Origin: an uncultured Cellulomonas sp.
GTDB taxonomy: Bacteria > Actinomycetota > Actinomycetes > Actinomycetales > Cellulomonadaceae
Length of the DNA stretch: 64,000 bases
Direction: 5' to 3'
Assembly (NCBI RefSeq): GCF_947494015.1
Contig: NZ_CANLTL010000006.1
Span: 186,001 to 250,000 of the forward strand
The translations under genes and the position numbers were made by a program. Below the pieces are notes generated by a model, which saw nothing but the letters and a program-made list of their open reading frames with translations, was not told the DNA's origin and did no database searches. Positions 8,762-17,824 of this stretch are shown piece by piece (positions within the stretch are counted from its first letter, which is position 1; each line of letters opens with the position of its first letter).

Positions 8762-11371
8762 CTAGGAGACGGCGACCTCGGCCAGCTCGACCCGGTTGGA
8801 GCCGTCCTCGGTCTGCGGCAGCTCGGTGAACCACAGGACCAGGTTCTGCGTCTCGGTGGGCTCGCTCAGGGTCAGCGTGGTCCCGGGGCCGAGCGCCCCG
8901 GAGGCCAGGACCGCACCCTCGGTGGGTGTCGACGGGTCCGTCGCACGCACCTCCACCTGACCGCCGGACCCGCGCACGTCGAGGGTGACCGTGGAGACGG
9001 TCGCGGGCTCGGCGAGGGTGACGGCGTAGCCGACGCCGGTCTTCAGGCCGCCGAAGGTCGGCGTGCTGTAGGTGCGGGTGTACCAGACCGTGCCCGGGTC
9101 CCCGTCGATCGCCAGCGGCACCGCCTCGGGGTGCTCGTTCTCGTCACCGGCCGGGGGCGGGTCCAGCTGGGCCCCCGACGCGATGACCGGAGGTGCGGGC
9201 GGTGCGGGCTCCTCGGGTGCGGGCTCCTGCGGTGCGGGCTCCTCGGGAGCCGGCTCCTCCGCCGGCGGCGGCTCGGTCGCGACGGGCGCCGGCTGCTCCG
9301 CGGCGGGCGGTCCGACCGGCCGGGTGAGGGCCTGGGCGGCGATGAACAGCCCGAGCACGATGGCCAGCCCGACCATCAGCAGCACGAGCCGCGTCGGGTC
9401 GAAGCGGTGAGCGGCGATGGACTCGCGCGCCGCGGCGACGTCCAGCCCGCCGGGACGTCCGCCGGGCAGCAGGGACGCCGGCGCGGCGGGGGCGGCGGTG
9501 GACGCCCCGGCCGATGCCGGGGTCGCCCGGGCCGATGCCATCGGGTTCCCTGGCGCGGCGGACGGGGCCCCGGTGGTGCCGGCGGTGCCCCGGTCCGCGG
9601 TCGCTGCGGTGCGGCCCTCCGGCGTGGTCGGGCGGAGAGGGGCCGGGTCGGCCGCGTCGGCCGCGTCGACCGGGTCGGCCGGGTCGGCCGCGTCGACCGA
9701 CTCGGGCGCCGGAGACGCTGCGGCCCGGTGGGGAGACGCGGCAGCACCGTCGCGAGACCCGGCAGCACCGTCCGCGACCGGGACGGCGGCTGTCGGTGCG
9801 GCCTCCCTCGACGGCCTCCCTTCGCCGTCGGCGACCGGGACGGCGGCTGTCGGTGCGGCCTCCCTCGACGGCCTCCCCTCGCCGTCGGCGACCGGGACGG
9901 TCGCGGTGGCCGGTGGCCGCGCCGCGTCCGGGACCTCGTCCGGCGTGCCCGGGCCGGCGGTGACGGCGTCGTCGGAGGCGCGGTCGCGGTCGGCGGGTGC
10001 GGTCGGCTCCGCGCGGACCGGCTCCGGGGTGCCCGACGCGGCGGCGGGGGCTCCGCCGACGCTGGGCATCTGGGTGGTGGGCGTCTCGGTGGGCGTCTCG
10101 GTGGTGGACGTGGCGACCGGAGCACCCGCGGCGGCGTCGCTCCCGGTCGCCGGCGGCAGCGTCTCGGTCGGCGGCGCCGCGCCGGTCGTGGCGCCCGTGG
10201 TCGGCATCGGCGCAGTGGGGGGCGCGCCGTCGCCGTCGGTCACCGGGCGGGTCGGCGCGGCTGCGCCTGCACCGCCGGCTCCTGCCGCGCCGCCTGCTGC
10301 TCCGGCGGCACCGGCAGTCCCGGCAGCGCGGGCCGCAGCACCGGCAGCGGTGCTGCCCACGCCTGCCCCGACGGCGGGACCGGTGAACGCCGACGACCGG
10401 GTCGGGGTGGCCGGCGGCGGGGTGCCCGGCCGCGACGGGACCGACCCGGCGTGCTCGGCGAACGCCGAGCGCACCGACGTCCGCTGCACGCGTGCCGGGG
10501 CGGCGGGCGTGCCGCGCGGCGGTGACGCCGGCCGCCGAGGGGGCGAGGGCAGCGAGATCGGTCGGGTCACCGCGAACAGGTCCGTCGCGTGGATGTCACC
10601 CCAGGGCTCGAGCTCCTGGACCAGCTCGGCGGGGGTACGCGGGCCGTCGTCGTGCACGCCGAGGGTGACGGCGCAGAGCGTGTCGAGGTCGTTGGGCACC
10701 CCCGACGCGACCTCGGCCGGCGGGACGGGAGCTCCCTCGAGCAGCGGCGCGTCGTCGAGGCTCGACCCGGGCCGGGCGCCCGGCCCGTCGCCGAAGGGTG
10801 TCGCGGGCCAGCGGCCGGTGAGTGCGGCGTACAGCAGGGCGACCAGGCCGAGCGTGTCGGCCCGGCTGGCGGCGGTCGCGTCCGTGGTGTCCTGGCCGAG
10901 GAGGGCGGCGTCGACGGCGACGCCGGTGACGACGACCCGGTCGTCGGGCGTCAGGTGCAGGACCGACGGCCGCAGCGCCCCGTGGTGGACGCCACGGCGG
11001 CGGGCCGCCTCGAGGGCCGACGCCGCCTCACCGACGATCGCCCGTGCCTGGTCGGCCGGCAGCGGCCCGCGCGCGACGAGGTCGGCCAGCGACGGGCCGG
11101 TGACCTGCTCGGACACGGTGTACGCGACGCCCTCGTGCTCGCCGACGTCGAGCACGCGCAGCAACCGCGGGTCGGTCACCAGCGCCGCGCGGCGCGCAGC
11201 GTCCAGAGCCTGCGGCACGGAGCCGGAGTGCAGCACCGTCACCCGGACCGGGCGGTCCAGGATCTGGTCGGTGGCGTCCCACGACGACGCACCGGCGAGG
11301 TCTGAGTCGAGCGGCTCCAGGGTCCGGTAGCGCCCGGCCAGCAGGGTGCCTCGTCCGACGACGCCGTCCAC
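8762..11371 (-). CDS. Membrane pseudokinase with extracellular discoidin-like domain (MviN C-terminal-type)
   Basis: An 869-residue protein: N-terminal protein-kinase fold (about 10-270), a long Pro/Ala/Thr-rich linker (about 270-655), one transmembrane helix (LVLLMVGLAIVLGLFIAAQ, about 661-680), a Pro/Glu-rich spacer and a C-terminal beta-sandwich-like domain with AIDGDPGTVWYTRTYSTP. The kinase is degenerate: the VAIK lysine is missing (VRVTVL at 42-47), the HRD loop reads HHGAL (129-133), and no DFG is seen. In M. tuberculosis the same parts form the C-terminal half of MviN, where the pseudokinase recruits FhaA; here they are a separate gene downstream of murJ. Start is GTG 11371. Likely role: regulation of lipid II export (inference). 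Confidence 0.85.
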   Translation of the reverse strand: MDGVVGRGTLLAGRYRTLEPLDSDLAGASSWDATDQILDRPVRVTVLHSGSVPQALDAARRAALVTDPRLLRVLDVGEHEGVAYTVSEQVTGPSLADLVARGPLPADQARAIVGEAASALEAARRRGVHHGALRPSVLHLTPDDRVVVTGVAVDAALLGQDTTDATAASRADTLGLVALLYAALTGRWPATPFGDGPGARPGSSLDDAPLLEGAPVPPAEVASGVPNDLDTLCAVTLGVHDDGPRTPAELVQELEPWGDIHATDLFAVTRPISLPSPPRRPASPPRGTPAAPARVQRTSVRSAFAEHAGSVPSRPGTPPPATPTRSSAFTGPAVGAGVGSTAAGAAARAAGTAGAAGAAGGAAGAGGAGAAAPTRPVTDGDGAPPTAPMPTTGATTGAAPPTETLPPATGSDAAAGAPVATSTTETPTETPTTQMPSVGGAPAAASGTPEPVRAEPTAPADRDRASDDAVTAGPGTPDEVPDAARPPATATVPVADGEGRPSREAAPTAAVPVADGEGRPSREAAPTAAVPVADGAAGSRDGAAASPHRAAASPAPESVDAADPADPVDAADAADPAPLRPTTPEGRTAATADRGTAGTTGAPSAAPGNPMASARATPASAGASTAAPAAPASLLPGGRPGGLDVAAARESIAAHRFDPTRLVLLMVGLAIVLGLFIAAQALTRPVGPPAAEQPAPVATEPPPAEEPAPEEPAPQEPAPEEPAPPAPPVIASGAQLDPPPAGDENEHPEAVPLAIDGDPGTVWYTRTYSTPTFGGLKTGVGYAVTLAEPATVSTVTLDVRGSGGQVEVRATDPSTPTEGAVLASGALGPGTTLTLSEPTETQNLVLWFTELPQTEDGSNRVELAEVAVS
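9774..9887. repeat. 57-bp tandem duplication within the pseudokinase linker
   Basis: Two adjacent 57-bp copies (9774-9830 and 9831-9887), almost identical, with the start of a third. They encode a 19-residue repeat beginning VADGEGRPSREAAPT in the cytoplasmic linker and keep the reading frame. It looks like a recent slippage or recombination event in a length-tolerant region. Confidence 0.88.
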
Positions 11372-11452
11372 CGTGCCCCCCGTCCTGTGCCGATGTCCCG
11401 TGCTCGTGGTGGCGCGTGCGCACCCGTGCCGACGGCTACCGCCGACGGCGTC

Positions 11453-11458
11453 ATGCTA
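11453..11458 (-). promoter_or_regulatory. Putative -10 box upstream of the pseudokinase gene
   Basis: TAGCAT on the minus strand in the 171-bp gap between murJ and the pseudokinase gene. Together with the hairpin just before it, it suggests the pseudokinase can be transcribed separately from murJ, with a roughly 75-nt leader. No clear -35 element was recognised. Confidence 0.35.
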
Positions 11459-11487
11459 CGCGGACGGGTCCGGCCGGACCCGGTCAG

Positions 11488-11518
11488 CCTCGCCGATCGG
11501 CCGCGTCGATCGGCGAGG
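11488..11518 (-). terminator. Hairpin after murJ
   Basis: Perfect 11-bp arms CCTCGCCGATC and GATCGGCGAGG around a 9-nt loop, 25 bp beyond the murJ stop codon. No U-tract follows, as is common in actinobacteria, so it may be a terminator or an attenuating structure within a longer message. Confidence 0.55.
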
Positions 11519-11542
11519 TCCGTCAGGCCCGGTGGCCGCCGG

Positions 11543-13381
11543 TCACCCCCGCCGTCGGCCCAGCCGCCGCAGGAGCGGGCCGGTCAGGTCGGACAGCTCG
11601 CGCACCCGCATGGCCCGGAGCAGGAGCCCGTAGACGACCAGCATGGCCAGACCGGCGGCAGCGCACAGCAGCGCGGCCCGCAGCATGCCGACGCCCATCA
11701 GCGCGTCGCCGGCGTCGTCGGGCAGGGCGCCCACCGCGAGCACGATCGTCCAGCCCACGCCGCCCGCGATCGCCGCGGCGAGCCCCGCCCGCACGTACAG
11801 CCGCACGATCCGGGCGGTGCCGAGCCGACCGATCCGCCGCCGCAGCCCGCCGACCGCCAGGACGGTGCCCACGACGTGCGAGACCGACATCGCGGCGGCG
11901 ATCCCGGTCACCCACCACCACGGCTCGAGGACCGCGCGGGACAGCACGGAGCCACCGGCGACCACGACCGCCATCGCGACCTGGATCCCGAACAGCGAGC
12001 GGGCGTCCTCGAAGGCGTAGAAGACCCGCTGGCACAGCGACCAGGTGCCGAGCGCCGCGACGCCGAAGGTCAGCGCCACGACCACCGGGACGGTCGCCGA
12101 GGCCTCCGCCACCGACTGCGTGGGCAGCACCAGCCGCAGCACCGGCAGCGCGAGCACGGCCAGCGCGGCCGTCGCGAACAGCGTGAAGACGCCGATGGTG
12201 CGTGCACCGTGGGAGAAGTCGGCCCGGACGCCGTCGGTGTCCTCGTGCGCCGCGTGCGTGGACAGCCGGGTGAACAGCGCCGTCAGCAGCGAGACGGTCA
12301 CCAGCGAGTGCGGCAGCATGTAGAGGGTGAACGCGGCGGTGTAGACGGCGTTGCCGGCGACCACCACCCGGCCGTCGGCCAGAGTCTGCGCGGTCCGGTC
12401 GGCCGCGGTCATCACCTGGGTCGCGACCAGGAAGCCGACCTGCCCCACGGCGAGCGCGGCGAACGTCCAGCCGGCCACGCGCCCGGCACTGCCCAGGCCG
12501 GACCCGCGCAGGCCCCAGCGCGGCCGGTACCGGAAGCCGATCCGTCGCAGCGGCCAGACCAGCACGGCCGCCTGGCACACGACGCCCAGCGTCGCCGTGC
12601 CGCCGAGCAGCGCGATCCGGGCGGGCGTCCACCATTCCAGGTCCGCCGGCGCCAGGTCGGCGTGGAACGGGCCGAACAGGCCGAGGAAGACCGCGAGGCC
12701 GGCGATCGCGACGACGTTGTTCACCACGGGCGCCCACATGAACGGACCGAAGCTGCCCCGCGCGTTGAGCACCTGGCCGAGCAGCGTGTACATCCCGTAG
12801 AAGAAGACCTGCGGCAGGCACCACAGCGCGAAGGCGGTCGCCAGCACGCGCAGCTGAGCCCCGCTCGCGGTGTCGCTGTACAGGCGCACCAGCAGCCCGC
12901 CGCCCGCGGTGAGCAGCACCGTCACCCCGAGCAGCAACGCCGCACCGAGCGTGATGATCCGGTTGACGTACTCCTCGCCGCGTGCCGTCGTGTACGCGCG
13001 GACGACCTGGGGCACCAGGACGGCGTTGAGCATCCCGGTCGCCAGCAGCATCACGGCGATGTTCGGCAGCTTGTTGGCGAGGTCGAACGAGTTCGCGGCC
13101 AGTCCGGTGGTGCCGACGGCGGCGACCAGCATCGCGCCGCGGACGATGCCGAGCACGCGGGAGACGGCGGTGCCGGCCGCCATGACCGCGGCGCTACGGC
13201 CGAGCCCGCCGGAGGGGCGCGCCGGGGTCCCGGACGTGCCGCCGTCAGGGGCCGGGCTGCTCGGTGGGCTGCTCGGTGGGCCGCTCGGGGGGCGGGCGCC
13301 GGATCCGGCGAGGGCGTCCGGCGCGGGGTGCGCGGGCGCCGTCTCCGGGACCGGTCCCTCGCTGGGCGGGACGGTGGTCAT
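11543..13381 (-). CDS. murJ: Lipid II flippase MurJ (MviN)
   Basis: Polytopic inner-membrane protein of the MOP superfamily that flips lipid II to the outside for peptidoglycan synthesis. The 612 residues begin with a 55-residue Pro-rich cytosolic tail, then about 14 hydrophobic helices; the region SAAVMAAGTAVSRVLGIVRGAML and ANSFDLANKLPNIAVMLLATG are characteristic. Unlike mycobacterial MviN it ends after the flippase, at a short basic tail, and lacks the pseudokinase half. ATG 13381 overlaps the DUF6049 stop codon (ATGA), so translation is coupled to the upstream NUDIX-DUF6049 genes. Confidence 0.94.
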   Translation of the reverse strand: MTTVPPSEGPVPETAPAHPAPDALAGSGARPPSGPPSSPPSSPAPDGGTSGTPARPSGGLGRSAAVMAAGTAVSRVLGIVRGAMLVAAVGTTGLAANSFDLANKLPNIAVMLLATGMLNAVLVPQVVRAYTTARGEEYVNRIITLGAALLLGVTVLLTAGGGLLVRLYSDTASGAQLRVLATAFALWCLPQVFFYGMYTLLGQVLNARGSFGPFMWAPVVNNVVAIAGLAVFLGLFGPFHADLAPADLEWWTPARIALLGGTATLGVVCQAAVLVWPLRRIGFRYRPRWGLRGSGLGSAGRVAGWTFAALAVGQVGFLVATQVMTAADRTAQTLADGRVVVAGNAVYTAAFTLYMLPHSLVTVSLLTALFTRLSTHAAHEDTDGVRADFSHGARTIGVFTLFATAALAVLALPVLRLVLPTQSVAEASATVPVVVALTFGVAALGTWSLCQRVFYAFEDARSLFGIQVAMAVVVAGGSVLSRAVLEPWWWVTGIAAAMSVSHVVGTVLAVGGLRRRIGRLGTARIVRLYVRAGLAAAIAGGVGWTIVLAVGALPDDAGDALMGVGMLRAALLCAAAGLAMLVVYGLLLRAMRVRELSDLTGPLLRRLGRRRG

Positions 13382-15600
13382 GAGGACTCCTCGGGCAGTC
13401 GCGCGAGCTCCGAGACGGGCACGGCACCGGGTCCACGCTTGGCCGTCTGGCCGCGGCGGATGGTGCGGATGATGCCGACCACCAGCGCGATCCCGAGCAA
13501 CCCGGCGACCACGGCGGTCCCGACGTTCTCCCAGTCGGCGTGGACGCGGACGGTGAACTGCTGGGGTGGGCCGAGCGGCGCCCCGCCGGGGGTCAGCAGC
13601 GAGACGGCGACCCGCACGTCACCGCTGCCGACCGCACGGAACGGCACCCGCACCTGCATCTCGCTGCTCGGCGGGATGGTGACCGTCTGCGCCCCGTCGA
13701 TCACCAGCAGCGGGCTCGCGGGGTCGACGGCGACCTGGACGGTCACCTCCTGCGAGAGCTCGTTGCGCAGTCCCAGCGGGAACAGGCCCGTCTGGGAGAT
13801 GAGGCTGAGGTCGCTGCCGGTGACCACCGAGACGCCGGACCGTCGGGCGGCCAGGTCGGCGACGACGTCGTCGACGACGCCCGACCGCTGGACCGGGTCG
13901 TCGCGCCAGGCGACCGAGAGCGGAGCGCGCACGGCCTCGTCGACGCCGGTCAGGAGCGCGGCCGGGTCGGGGACGATCGCGGCGAAGCCGGCGAGCTCGG
14001 CCCGGGCACGCTGCAGCGCGGCGACGTCCCCGGGCGCGATCTCCGCCTCCGAGACCGCCCGTGCCGGCAGCGCCGGCCGGTCCACCTCGGGGTCGACGGT
14101 GGCGGCCAGGGTGGACACGTCGCTGAGCTCGACCCACGGCGCGGCGTCCAGCGCGGCGAGCTGGGCTGCTGCGACGGCCGGGTCGGGCGCCCAGCCGCGG
14201 TCGACGGCGACCAGGAGGTGGCGACCGTCGTTGGGTCGCTCGCGGGTCACGACGGCGGTCTCGGCGAGCACCCGCTGGGCCGCCGTGGCCGCCGTGGTCC
14301 CGGTCGGGTCCTCGAGCTGCGCGGTGAGCACCGGGTCGGTCACCAGCGCGGCCAGCGTCCCGTCGGTGGTGGCGACGCTCGCGCGCCCGGTGGGTGTGTA
14401 CGTCAGCTCCTCGGGAGGCAGCGCCGCACCGTCCACGACGAGCGACGTCGCGCCGGTCCGCGCCGCGAGGATCGCGGTGTCGACGTCCGGGGACACGCCG
14501 GCCGGCCACGCGAGGCCGGTGGCGCCGGTGGCACCGAGCACGGGGTCCTGCGTCCCGGCTGCCGCGGTGACGGCGTCGGCGAGCAGCGCGTCGGCGGCGG
14601 CGCTGTCGGCGTGCGCGAGCGCGGCGACGTCGGGGTCACCGGCCGGCAGCGCGACCACCTCCCGACCGGTGGCCTGCTCGGTCAGCGCGTCGACCCAGCG
14701 GCGTGCGGGCGAGCCGTCCGCGGCGGCACGCGCCGCGGCGAGCAGGGCGGGGTCGACCGCCCACGTCACCCCGGGCCGGCCGGCGGTGGCCTGCAGCGCC
14801 GCGTCCAACCGGTCGACGTCGTCGGCGGTGGGTGCCCCGACGACGGCGGTGGCCGCCTCGCCCGGGTCCGTCCCGTCCCCGGTGGGCCCGGTCGTCGCCG
14901 TCGGGTCGACCGGTCCACCGGTGATCGGGACGAGCACGCTCAGGCGCGTCGGTGTGACCGGCTCCTCGGTCGGCCGCCAGACCAGGAAGGTGCGCACGAC
15001 CGCCTCCCGTCGGCCGCCGTCGGCCAGCACCACCGAGATGCCGCGCGGTCCCCAGGCGCTGTCGGCCGTGGACAGCCGCAGGTCGGAGGCCGGCACGCGC
15101 AGCTCGACCTCCGCGCTCTGGCCGGGCGCCAGCGGCCCGAGGGACTGCGTGGGCTCGAGCGGGGTCCCGGCGGTGCCGTCGAGCGGCAGGTCGGCCCAGC
15201 GCTCCAGCGAGCTGCGGGTGGACTGCAGGAACCGGCTGATCCGCAGGCTCACCTGCGGGGACTTCAGGGTGTCGTCGGTGTCGTTGCGCACGGTGGCACG
15301 TACGACGAGCTCGTCGGCAGGCCGGACGACCTGCGGGGACACCTGGGTGATGCGCAGCTCGGCCGCGCCGTCGTCGGCCTCGTCGCCCTCCTCGGCGAGG
15401 TCCCCCGCGGCGCCGTCGCGAGGACCGGCCGCGGCGGAGCGGCCGGGTCCGGGTGACGGCGTGGTGCTCGCGGCGGCCGGCACCGCGAGCGGGCCGAGCA
15501 GCCCGGCTCCCAGCACCCCGAGCAGCGCGCAGAGCGCGCCCAGGACGACGGGCAACGCGGCGGCGGGCCGGGTCGGGTGCGGGTGACGGCGGGCGGTCAT
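13378..15600 (-). CDS. DUF6049 membrane-anchored protein (Rv3909 family)
   Basis: A 740-residue protein of unknown function conserved between the NUDIX gene and murJ in actinobacteria. It has an N-terminal hydrophobic segment (about 12-35, signal or anchor), a long extracytoplasmic part containing a beta-sandwich-like start (LRITQVSPQVVRPADELVVRATV) and a middle region rich in Ala/Asp, and a C-terminal transmembrane helix (VGTAVVAGLLGIALVVGII) followed by a basic cytosolic tail. ATG 15600 overlaps the NUDIX stop (ATGA) and its own stop overlaps the murJ start. The frame upstream of 15600 runs antisense to other genes and is not coding. An envelope role next to MurJ is inferred from context. 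Confidence 0.85.
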   Translation of the reverse strand: MTARRHPHPTRPAAALPVVLGALCALLGVLGAGLLGPLAVPAAASTTPSPGPGRSAAAGPRDGAAGDLAEEGDEADDGAAELRITQVSPQVVRPADELVVRATVRNDTDDTLKSPQVSLRISRFLQSTRSSLERWADLPLDGTAGTPLEPTQSLGPLAPGQSAEVELRVPASDLRLSTADSAWGPRGISVVLADGGRREAVVRTFLVWRPTEEPVTPTRLSVLVPITGGPVDPTATTGPTGDGTDPGEAATAVVGAPTADDVDRLDAALQATAGRPGVTWAVDPALLAAARAAADGSPARRWVDALTEQATGREVVALPAGDPDVAALAHADSAAADALLADAVTAAAGTQDPVLGATGATGLAWPAGVSPDVDTAILAARTGATSLVVDGAALPPEELTYTPTGRASVATTDGTLAALVTDPVLTAQLEDPTGTTAATAAQRVLAETAVVTRERPNDGRHLLVAVDRGWAPDPAVAAAQLAALDAAPWVELSDVSTLAATVDPEVDRPALPARAVSEAEIAPGDVAALQRARAELAGFAAIVPDPAALLTGVDEAVRAPLSVAWRDDPVQRSGVVDDVVADLAARRSGVSVVTGSDLSLISQTGLFPLGLRNELSQEVTVQVAVDPASPLLVIDGAQTVTIPPSSEMQVRVPFRAVGSGDVRVAVSLLTPGGAPLGPPQQFTVRVHADWENVGTAVVAGLLGIALVVGIIRTIRRGQTAKRGPGAVPVSELARLPEESS

Positions 15601-16145
15601 GCTCCGCTGAGGAGGACGAGCCGCGCCGCCTCCGCGAGGCGCCGTTCGTTCGGGTAGGCCAGGCGGTGGGACAGGTCGGCGAGCGCCACCCACTCGGCGT
15701 CCTCGGCCTCGCTGTCCGGGTCGCCCTCCACGGTGAGGTGGCCGCCGACCGCGCCGAGCAGGAAGTGGTGCACGACCTTGTGCACCCGGCGGTCGTCCCC
15801 GGTGAACCAGTAGTCGATCACGCCGAGCCGCCGCAGGATGCGTCCCTCGATGCCGGTCTCCTCGGCGATCTCCCGGACCGCTGCCTGCTCGGGGGTCTCG
15901 GCACCCTCCAGGTGGCCCTTGGGCAGGCACCACTCCAGCCGACCGGCCCGGTTGCGGCGCGCGATCACGGCGGCGTGGTGCACGCCGTGGCGCTGGCTGA
16001 CGACCAGGCCGCCGGCCGAGGTCTCGTCGACCACGGGCAGCGGGAGCGCCGCGGGCCGCAACGCCGCCGGGTCGATCCGCAGCGCATGTCCGCCCGGGGG
16101 CGCAGGCACGCCCGGCGGGCGCGGCTTCGGCGCTGGGCTGGACAT
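15597..16145 (-). CDS. NUDIX hydrolase (MutT4-like)
   Basis: Probable nucleoside-diphosphate-linked pyrophosphohydrolase; the exact substrate is unknown. The Nudix box runs GHLEGAETPEQAAVREIAEETGI, matching GX5EX7REUXEEXGU. The 182-residue form starts at ATG 16145; the frame is open further to 16271 but a TACAGT -10 box lies 7 nt before ATG 16145, indicating a leaderless transcript starting there. First gene of the coupled NUDIX-DUF6049-murJ chain, divergent from pcnA, the same arrangement as mutT4-Rv3909-mviN and pcnA in M. tuberculosis. Confidence 0.9.
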   Translation of the reverse strand: MSSPAPKPRPPGVPAPPGGHALRIDPAALRPAALPLPVVDETSAGGLVVSQRHGVHHAAVIARRNRAGRLEWCLPKGHLEGAETPEQAAVREIAEETGIEGRILRRLGVIDYWFTGDDRRVHKVVHHFLLGAVGGHLTVEGDPDSEAEDAEWVALADLSHRLAYPNERRLAEAARLVLLSGA

Positions 16146-16152
16146 GACCGCC

Positions 16153-16158
16153 ACTGTA
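16153..16158 (-). promoter_or_regulatory. -10 box of the NUDIX-DUF6049-murJ operon
   Basis: TACAGT on the minus strand, 7 nt before ATG 16145. It supports a leaderless start and sets the start codon of the NUDIX gene. Confidence 0.6.
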
Positions 16159-16280
16159 ACGACAGGTGGCGCGGCACTCGCCCCGACTCCAGCTCGGGCG
16201 CCGGCCTGCCCGGACCCGACGACGGCGGCGTCCGCGGCGGGTCGCTGCCGGCCCGCGGCACGGCGCACCACGACCTCTGG

Positions 16281-16286
16281 CAGGCT
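16281..16286 (+). promoter_or_regulatory. Putative -10 box of pcnA
   Basis: CAGGCT, 8 nt before GTG 16295. It is part of the 149-bp divergent promoter region shared with the NUDIX operon. Confidence 0.45.
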
Positions 16287-16294
16287 TGGACGTC

Positions 16295-17824
16295 GTGTCC
16301 CGGACCGAGAACCACCCCGACGGTGCGCCCGACCCCAGCGAGGCGGGCGCCGACCCGGCCGCGCTCGCGGCCCTGCAGCGGCGGGCCCTCGGCGTCCTCG
16401 CCGACCTGGCGCCGGCGGCGCTGGAGCTCGGCGAGATCTTCCGCGCGGCGGGCCACGAGCTGGCCCTGGTGGGCGGTCCGGTGCGGGACGCGTTCCTGGG
16501 TCGGGTGAGCGCGGACCTGGACTTCGCGACGTCGGCCACTCCGGACCAGACGGAGGCCCTGCTGCGGTCCTGGGGCGACGCGCACTGGGACATCGGCAAG
16601 GCGTTCGGCACGATCGGCGCGATGCGGCGTCAGCCGGGGCCTCGCGAGGTGGTGGTCGAGGTGACCACCTACCGCACCGACGCGTACGACCCGTCGTCGC
16701 GCAAGCCTGAGGTCGTCTGGGGCGACTCCCTCGAGGGCGACCTGTCCCGGCGCGACTTCACCGTCAACGCGATGGCGGTGCGGCTGCCGGACCTGAGCTT
16801 CGTGGACCCGTTCGACGGGCTGGCGGACCTCGCAGCGGGGACGCTGCGCACGCCGGTCACGGCGCGCCAGTCCTTCGACGACGACCCGTTGCGGATGATG
16901 CGCGCCGCCCGGTTCGCCGCCCAGCTGGGCTTCCGGATCGACCCGGACGCCGCCGCCGCGGCGACGGAGATGGCCGAGCGCATCACGATCGTCTCGGCCG
17001 AGCGGGTGCGCGACGAATTGGTCAAGCTGCTGCTGTCGCCGACGCCGCGCCCCGGCATCCGCGCGCTGGTCGAGCTCGGGCTGGCCGACCACGTGCTGCC
17101 CGAGCTGCCGGCGCTGCGCCTGGAGATCGACGAGCACCACCGGCACAAGGACGTGTACGAGCACTCCCTGACCGTGCTGGACCAGGCGATCGCGCTGGAG
17201 ACCGGGCCGGACGGGCCCGTCCCCGGTCCGGACCTCGTCCTGCGCCTGGCGGCCCTGCTGCACGACATCGGCAAGCCCGGCACCCGTCGCTTCGAGGCGG
17301 GCGGCGGCGTGAGCTTCCACCACCACGAGGTCGTGGGCGCCAAGCTCGCCGCGCGCCGGCTGCGTGCGCTGCGGTTCGACAAGGAGACGGTGCAGGCGGT
17401 CGCACGGCTCACCGAGCTGCACCTGCGGTTCCACGGGTACGGCGAGGGTGCGTGGACGGACTCGGCCGTGCGCCGGTACGTCACCGACGCCGGTCCCCTG
17501 CTCGAGCGCCTGCACCGGCTGACCCGCTCGGACTGCACCACCCGCAACCGGCGCAAGGCGCAGCGGCTGTCAGCGGCCTACGACGACCTCGAGGCGCGGA
17601 TCGCGGCGCTGCGGGAGCAGGAGGAGCTCGCGGCCATCCGTCCCGACCTCGACGGGCAGCAGATCATGGCGATCCTCGGCATCTCGCCGGGCCCCGTGGT
17701 GGGGCGGGCGTACAAGCACCTGCTCGAGGTCCGGCTCGACCAGGGGCCCCTGGACGCGGACTCGGCCCGCGCCGCGCTGCTGCGGTGGTGGGCCGACCAG
17801 CCGGAGTCCGACGGCGCCCCATGA
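16295..17824 (+). CDS. CCA tRNA nucleotidyltransferase (PcnA/Cca family) with HD domain
   Basis: Class II nucleotidyltransferase that adds or repairs the CCA end of tRNAs. The 509-residue protein has the catalytic head LVGGPVRDAFLGR and DLDFATSATPDQ (about 55-82), the RRDFTVNAM motif, the RMMRAARFAAQLGF tRNA-binding neck, and a C-terminal HD domain with LLHDIGKPGTRRF (about 319-331). GTG 16295 was chosen because the longer frame from 16166 starts inside the divergent promoter region with Arg-rich sequence, and a -10 box fits a leaderless start here. The stop overlaps the next ATG (ATGA). Confidence 0.93.
   Translation: MSRTENHPDGAPDPSEAGADPAALAALQRRALGVLADLAPAALELGEIFRAAGHELALVGGPVRDAFLGRVSADLDFATSATPDQTEALLRSWGDAHWDIGKAFGTIGAMRRQPGPREVVVEVTTYRTDAYDPSSRKPEVVWGDSLEGDLSRRDFTVNAMAVRLPDLSFVDPFDGLADLAAGTLRTPVTARQSFDDDPLRMMRAARFAAQLGFRIDPDAAAAATEMAERITIVSAERVRDELVKLLLSPTPRPGIRALVELGLADHVLPELPALRLEIDEHHRHKDVYEHSLTVLDQAIALETGPDGPVPGPDLVLRLAALLHDIGKPGTRRFEAGGGVSFHHHEVVGAKLAARRLRALRFDKETVQAVARLTELHLRFHGYGEGAWTDSAVRRYVTDAGPLLERLHRLTRSDCTTRNRRKAQRLSAAYDDLEARIAALREQEELAAIRPDLDGQQIMAILGISPGPVVGRAYKHLLEVRLDQGPLDADSARAALLRWWADQPESDGAP

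Noticed and set aside
13378-16611. 1077-codon frame around the DUF6049 gene
   Set aside because: Only the part up to 15600 looks like a protein; upstream it runs through the NUDIX gene and the pcnA start region.
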